Assembly (NCBI GenBank): GCA_907163375.1
Contig: CAJQUW010003196.1
Location: 62,001 to 126,000, forward strand
Reading direction: 5' to 3'
Length of the DNA stretch: 64,000 nucleotides
Source: Prostheceraeus crozeri
Taxonomy: Eukaryota > Platyhelminthes > Polycladida > Euryleptidae
This document shows positions 59,356 through 64,000 of the stretch, in pieces; position 1 is the first letter of the stretch, and each line of letters begins with the position of its first letter. The notes under the pieces are model-generated. The model had not been told where the DNA came from. It made no database searches and saw only the letters and a program-made list of their open reading frames with translations. The translations under genes were made by a program, and so were the position numbers.

Positions 59356-59452
59356 CTGAAGTTTTGACGGAAGTTTTGACGTCGAAATTTCTATTTGGAT
59401 CTGTGCCGATACAACCACCATATGGAGTTCGTGTTTTGCGCCAATTTCGAGT
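59356..59452 (-). CDS. Carboxypeptidase exon (WRK...NRN segment)
   Basis: This exon has 97 nt (32 codons plus one base). It is preceded by an acceptor with a T-rich tract ending TTTTAG and followed by a GT donor (GTATCG). It starts in phase 0. The peptide contains W-R-K-T-R followed by G-G-C-I-G-T-D-P-N-R-N-F. In the M14A family the arginine after W is R127 (oxyanion/transition-state contact), the Asn-Arg pair is N144/R145 (binds the substrate C-terminal carboxylate), and the Cys is C138 of a conserved disulphide. The usual 'GVDLNRNW' is here GTDPNRNF. The upstream exon, which should carry the H-x-x-E zinc ligands, is not visible in 59453-64000. Identification rests on motif order and on phase match to the next exon. 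Confidence 0.85.
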
Positions 59453-60921
59453 CTAAAAGTTTTGATGAAAATTACAATCTTTAAAAGAGATTCTACATGA
59501 AGGAAATATATACACAAACTAGGCTGTCAGAGATTGCTGTATTACAAGAACTTAGGTTTAAGAAAAAACAATCATAACCATCAACTTCTGTTGTTAATGC
59601 TCAGTACTTATAGCAAAATGACAGATAAAGCAACCGGTTGCTCCTCATGAAGCAATCATGAATAATGCGGGCCTACTGAAGCTGATAGACGACGAATGGC
59701 TAATTCATCGGATATACAAATACATGAATACTGACAAACAATGGGATTCACTTACATCCATAAAGCTTCATTAATTCTATTACAGATCATGATAGCCCAT
59801 CATACACTGTAAGCTTTAGACCGTAAATATTCGCAAAAACGGACGCTATTTTATCTGATACGAACGGATTTTAACTCATCACCCTACAAATATTCTCGAT
59901 GATTTACCAATAGAACTGCTGTTGCACATTTTGCATTTAAATTCATTAATAATGTTCTTAACTTTACATTTATTGTATATTATCAAGCAAAATATGTCAG
60001 TATTTACAGTTATCACTCTCATTCATGTTTTTTGTTATTAAAACAATCCTTCAACTTTTTATTACGTTTCTATTAACCAAACGTGTTAATTTTTCTATAA
60101 TAGCTTTATCATTGAAGTATGGGAGAAATAAGTTAGCGTAATACTTTTTATCTAAACGTGCCATTCCATGTTTGCGCTTGTTTTTGACATCACGCTTCAT
60201 AACTCCATTATTCCTTGATCTTTTGTTAACATTACACAAAGCTTCGTTCTATAATATAGGGATACAGCTGATACGAAAAGAGATTTTTATTTGCTAGCAT
60301 TATATAAAAGGGAGAGAAAACCTTCTCTACATTTTCAATACCAAAAATAATGACCGTGAAATGCACCTCCCGTTGTCTGCCATTACATTCATAAAAATAG
60401 ACTGTTTGAAACAGTGTGTAAGCGATGCAATTGAAAACATGGTGCATTAGGCACCCTAAATATACTGTGATGTCAAAGTAAAGCATCCTTGTTATGAAGC
60501 AGCTGCATACAAGAACAGATATAGTAAATGTTCACAGTCCGTACTTCTTTGCCGCATATTTTGCTTCCAAGATCACTGGTTCTCATGCCAATGAACACCA
60601 CCTTTTATATTTTCAGACTGATCGATACACTAGGTCTAGTTCATATCATGAAAATTGTTTCTATTTCAGTGGTGCGCAACTTTTTACATTCTTCGGTCGC
60701 CGTTCGAAGGTCGAAAGAATCACGGTCGCATTTATTATGTGTGCAAACAAAACTAGGTCAATAGGCAATCCTTTCTATATTCCACCACTCAAATTGGCTT
60801 TCCTTGATGAATGACGCAGTGAAAATCGCATAAAGGTCTACATGTACTTCGTAAAGAATGAGTTAGCAAGTTAACCCACATACGACTGACGGTCATTTTT
60901 TGACCCGAAAAGGTTTTAAGC
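59453..60921. other. Upstream intron sequence without recognised exon
   Basis: I looked for the expected preceding carboxypeptidase exon (H-x-R-E-W zinc motif, N-P-D-G-Y) on the minus strand and did not find it. Open frames at 60051-60486 (minus) and 60494-60814 (plus) have no recognisable motif. Confidence 0.45.
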
Positions 60922-63663
60922 TTAACCCTCAACAGCCCGGCAAATTTTACACCTTAATCAGCCCACCTGTCTACATATGTAGACAAATTTCTATAATCGA
61001 CTTATGATGCATCTATAGGGATATTGCTGCACTGTAGGTCAATCAGATAGCTCACTGATAAATTATTGACATTATATAAGCAAATATAGTTTTTATAAGG
61101 TAGTTCAATAATTTTCTTAACAATAGGTATATAGGCCAACGAACTATTTTTCCATCCTTTTTGCAGTAAAGTTGAAATATAATCTCAAAACTGAACATTT
61201 TTAATCCATCAAAAGTGCAGTTTCAAAGAGGCAACAAAGAGGAATCATGATCATCACTATCATTTACAATCATGACACAATTGACACTTGACTTGCCTGA
61301 TCAGGTGTTCACTACAGGACACGTTTTGGACAGGAAACACAAGCATTTCGAGTGGACTTACGGCATCGCTTCATTTGACACTTTGTTGGCTTTCGTACCT
61401 GAGAACATGCATGCACAATGGATTTCGACGAAAATCCAAAGGATATAAATGCATCCTTTGTTTGAGCGTACACTTTCTTGTCGTTGAATCGATGGTGCAT
61501 GTTCTCCTCAGCTAACTGAGCTGCCACCTGTTTCACAAAATAGAGCCGAGACTTTCTGTATCCATTTGTTTCATGATGGTGAATCCATTGAAAAGAGCAA
61601 CATCAATCATGTTGAACAGATCAACTAGAGTATATCTATTCGTCTTCCTCTTACATGAAAAATCCTCGATGCAAGAGTCAAGGACGTCCACTCCTCCTTT
61701 GCCGTGATTGTAGTCGTCGATTACTTGAGGGAGGCGGTCTTCTCTCGACAAATTCACTTCGTTCTTTGTGTGGCATGAGCTCATCAACAATACATTTTTA
61801 TTTCTCTTCGGGCAGTAGGAAGCTAACATGATTCGGTTCGTCGAATCCCAAAGAAAGTGTGTACTATGAATGTCAACATTTTTAGCTTATTTCATGATCT
61901 TTGGTACACTTCGACGATTAGACATGATTGTCCCAGTGCATGTAAGACCATTCTTCAGAAGTTCAACGATGAGTTCATGTGAAGTGAAATAGCGGTCGAT
62001 GAAGACATTCCGATGACTGTGATAAAAGGGCTTCGTTAGCTCCAGTACAAGGTCTCTAGCCAGACCAACTGCTCGCTCACCATCACAGCCGGCATAAGGA
62101 ATTCCGTGCAGAGCGTAACCGTTCAAAGCATCGCAAATCCAAAATACTTTAATTCCATACTTTGCGGGTTTTGCAGGCATGTAGCACCGACCGGGTGCAT
62201 ATCCGCGAAATCCGCATAACTGTTCATCAACAGTTAGAGAATCAGAAGGGACGTAATGCTGTCGCAGGGCCAGCACAAACAACGTCCAGATTTCCCGGAC
62301 AGCAGCGAGTTTGTCGCACGATTGTCGTTGTGCTCTGGTAACTTTGTTATCCAAAGAAATTGTCTCCAGTATTTCTTTCCTTCGATTTTTCGAAAGCGTG
62401 CATCTGTAGAATGGTTTGCTATCATTCCTTGAAAACAGTGAATTTATGCTGGACATTCCATCGCGATCAGCTCCTGCTCGTATGATCACACCCAGCCATG
62501 CCTTCAACTCACGGAAAGAAATCATGCGCCGCTTTCGGAGCTTCAATCGTCTATTAGTCCATCGAAGTATGGTTCGCAGAATGGTTTCGTTTAGGAACAG
62601 CGAAAAGGCTTGAAGTTCGTTTGCAGGGTTCACCGTAGCACCATCGCGGAAATGAATGTCATTACGCTGAAGATGACGAGCTGGCGGAGCTGAGTCGGTC
62701 CATGAAATACCTGATGGTGATACATAAACATTGTCAGCATCTTCATCAGTCATGTGAACTTCAGAAGTATCCGAATCTCCGGAAACGTTCTCAAAAAATT
62801 CGTCGTCGCTTATATCGTCGTATGACTCAAGTTCTCCAGCACAGATTCATGCGTCTGTCCACCGATGTCACTAGGCTCGCTCTCTATGTCAGAGTTCTGA
62901 CTCGAATTGTCGGTGTCACTTGAGCTATCATCGTCCGGATACTGTGTGTTTAGTCTATGCAGAACATCTTCTGCGCAGAGTCGACGTCCACTTCGAGGCA
63001 TCACGGAGTTGTATGTTGTGACTACACTTATTGACATCGGATGCTAACATTCGTAGCATCGCTAACGTGCTATTGGATTTTAGCGCTATTGTTTGTTCCT
63101 GCGCATTGTCTGACAATCGTTTATCAGACTGTGTGTTGACTCATAATAGCCCATACACACTTCTTGGTTGACAGCGTGGCCGCGTTTTCTCTCTATCTCT
63201 CAATCAGGACATAACATTGTAGAAGGCGACTTGTTTTGTGTATCTTTATCCATACTGCAACATGTTGATGACATTATGATGTAGTCACAGTGGCAGACAA
63301 AGCGACCGTATTATGTAACATTTGGGAGGAAGCAGGAATTTCAGAAAGCAGGACATGACGATAGATAAAATCATAAGACACACGTGACTGCGAGTGGTCG
63401 ATACCGATTACGGCAATCGGCAAAACACAAGGAGCATAATAATTTTAGTGTCTACCTATGTAGACTGCAGGGCTGATTAAGTATAAGTAACGTTTAAATT
63501 CAAAATTTTAAACATGGAGATTCAAGAGTTTCTCATCCAATAAAGTAAACATATTTGCTCATAAAAATGAAAGGAAAATCCCGCAGTTAACATATTTGCA
63601 ATTATACATAACTTACTACAAGCGATGTCTACATATGTAGACTGGTGGGCCGATGAGGGTTAA
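60922..63663 (-). mobile_element. piggyBac transposon, nearly complete
   Basis: The element 60926-63659 (2734 bp) is flanked by TTAA on both sides (60922-60925, 63660-63663), the piggyBac target duplication. The ends read CCCTCAACAGCCC and, reversed, CCCTCATCGGCCC. Subterminal repeats follow: CTTAATCAGCCC with GTCTACATATGTAGAC near 60951-60985, and the inverted GTCTACCTATGTAGAC...GGGCTGATTAAG near 63451-63482, plus another GTCTACATATGTAGAC at 63627-63642. The transposase is on the minus strand. Confidence 0.93.
61312..63001 (-). pseudogene. piggyBac transposase with few disabling changes
   Basis: The likely start is M-P-R-S-G-R-R-L at 63001, with an acidic N-terminus (D-D-D-S-S-S-D-T-D). A frameshift near 62830-62880 joins to E-L-E-S-Y-D-D-I-S-D-D-E-F-F and the main body (62753-61887). 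Catalytic aspartates are visible in T-V-D-E-Q-L, V-F-I-D-R-Y-F-T-S and, after an in-frame TAA at 61887-61889, H-G-K-G-G-V-D-V-L-D. A second frameshift near 61535 leads to V-A-A-Q-L-A-E-E-N and a C-terminal Cys-rich finger (C...K-C-Q-M-K-R-C...A-C-V-S-C) ending at 61312. That is two frameshifts and one nonsense codon in a ~560-residue protein, with all three DDD residues kept. It is dead but young. It lies in or upstream of the carboxypeptidase gene, same strand. Confidence 0.92.
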
Positions 63664-64000
63664 GGTGTTATTAGCACTTGAAAAGTTGAAATCATGTTTT
63701 TGTAAGGGCAACCGAAAGCACTTTACTAATCTGCTGCAATAATTCATGAAGGAATTACGAGCCATACAAAATTCATTCATCATTGAGCCGGTATATTCTA
63801 GGCATTCACTCGTATATAGGCCTACGCATTTCTAGAACCTCGTATATAAGCCTGCCTACCTTGCGTTATTATTGAAGCTATAAAATATCTTATTATCATT
63901 AATCATACAGTTCCTTTGCAACCCAAAGCGAGAGTTTTTGATTTAATGGTAAATGTGAAATAAAAACACAACTGAAATTTTAACATATTTTATTTTTGAA
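63664..64000. other. Right edge, no recognised feature
   Basis: The sequence is AT-rich with AGGCCTA-type motifs. No exon is recognised. Confidence 0.45.

Larger units (their letters stand above)
9883..59452 (-). other. Span of an M14 zinc carboxypeptidase gene (3' part, four exons)
   Basis: Four minus-strand exons join into one open reading frame of 573 nt (190 residues plus stop). Phases agree at every junction: exon 59356-59452 ends with one base, exon 54560-54765 starts with two; the next junction is phase 0; exon 27370-27454 ends with one base and exon 9883-10067 starts with two. All acceptors end in AG and all donors begin GT. The product aligns end to end with the C-terminal part of pancreatic-type carboxypeptidases A/B, from the WRK segment (residue ~126 in bovine numbering) to the C-terminus, with about the usual length. 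Family members are zinc exopeptidases that remove C-terminal residues and are usually secreted. Introns are about 4.6, 27.1 and 17.3 kb. Exons encoding zinc ligands H69/E72, the propeptide and signal peptide were not found and probably lie past position 64000. Confidence 0.88.

Noticed and set aside
60051..60814. Open frames of 62-106 codons upstream of the WRK exon
   Set aside because: No M14 motif (H-x-R-E-W, N-P-D-G-Y) or other family motif; amino-acid composition looks like translated AT-rich DNA.
62416..62923. Plus-strand frames of 65 and 73 codons
   Set aside because: They are antisense to the piggyBac transposase.

Overview
This is a eukaryotic, AT-rich animal genome window. It has spliced exons with GT/AG borders, CR1/L2-like LINEs, Penelope-like elements, tRNA-derived SINEs, Tc1/mariner, hAT and piggyBac DNA transposons, and a very large satellite array. 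The transposon mix and the frequent 'taggcct'-type motifs suggest a marine invertebrate, perhaps an echinoderm or other non-vertebrate deuterostome. That placement is a guess; nothing here fixes the species.

The only host gene I can support is on the minus strand and covers at least 50 kb. It consists of four exons (59356-59452, 54560-54765, 27370-27454, 9883-10067) encoding the C-terminal ~190 residues of an M14 zinc carboxypeptidase. The reading phases of all four exons join perfectly. The pieces carry the WRK/NRN substrate-binding segment, the CSET disulphide segment, the IHAYG zinc-ligand segment and the catalytic glutamate, ending at a stop codon. The 5' exons (zinc ligands H69/E72, propeptide, signal peptide) are not recognised here and probably lie beyond the right edge.

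Layout: 1-2.3 kb decayed CR1-like LINE; 2.3-4.2 kb Tc1-like element with doubled terminal repeats; 4.8-5.45 kb second Tc1 relic carrying a near-perfect 106-bp palindrome; 5.5-6.2 kb dispersed repeat; 6.4-7 kb LINE relic; 7.0-8.7 kb Penelope-like element (minus strand); 8.8-9.5 kb MITE; 9.9-10.07 kb last carboxypeptidase exon. The 17-kb intron that follows holds a hAT-like element with target duplication, LINE and mariner relics, a 120-bp minisatellite, a second copy of the 5.5-kb repeat, a SINE, MITEs, two LINE 3' ends, a mariner-like element, and a hAT MITE whose terminal repeat has been tandemly amplified. After the 85-bp exon at 27.4 kb comes a 27-kb intron, 23 kb of which is a single array of about 300 copies of a 76-bp satellite. 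The array grows out of one arm of a foldback structure and has nested higher-order repeats. The same intron carries a SINE and a hAT MITE. Further right are the 206-bp exon, a Penelope-like GIY-YIG endonuclease relic with a hammerhead-like motif, a hairpin MITE, the 97-bp exon, and a nearly complete piggyBac transposon with TTAA flanks.

The main biological theme is a small protease gene inflated by mobile DNA. Two unrelated foldback elements in it (25.4 kb and 27.6-51.2 kb) show the same event: a terminal-repeat unit expanded into a tandem array. Expression, age and copy-number claims cannot be tested from sequence alone.
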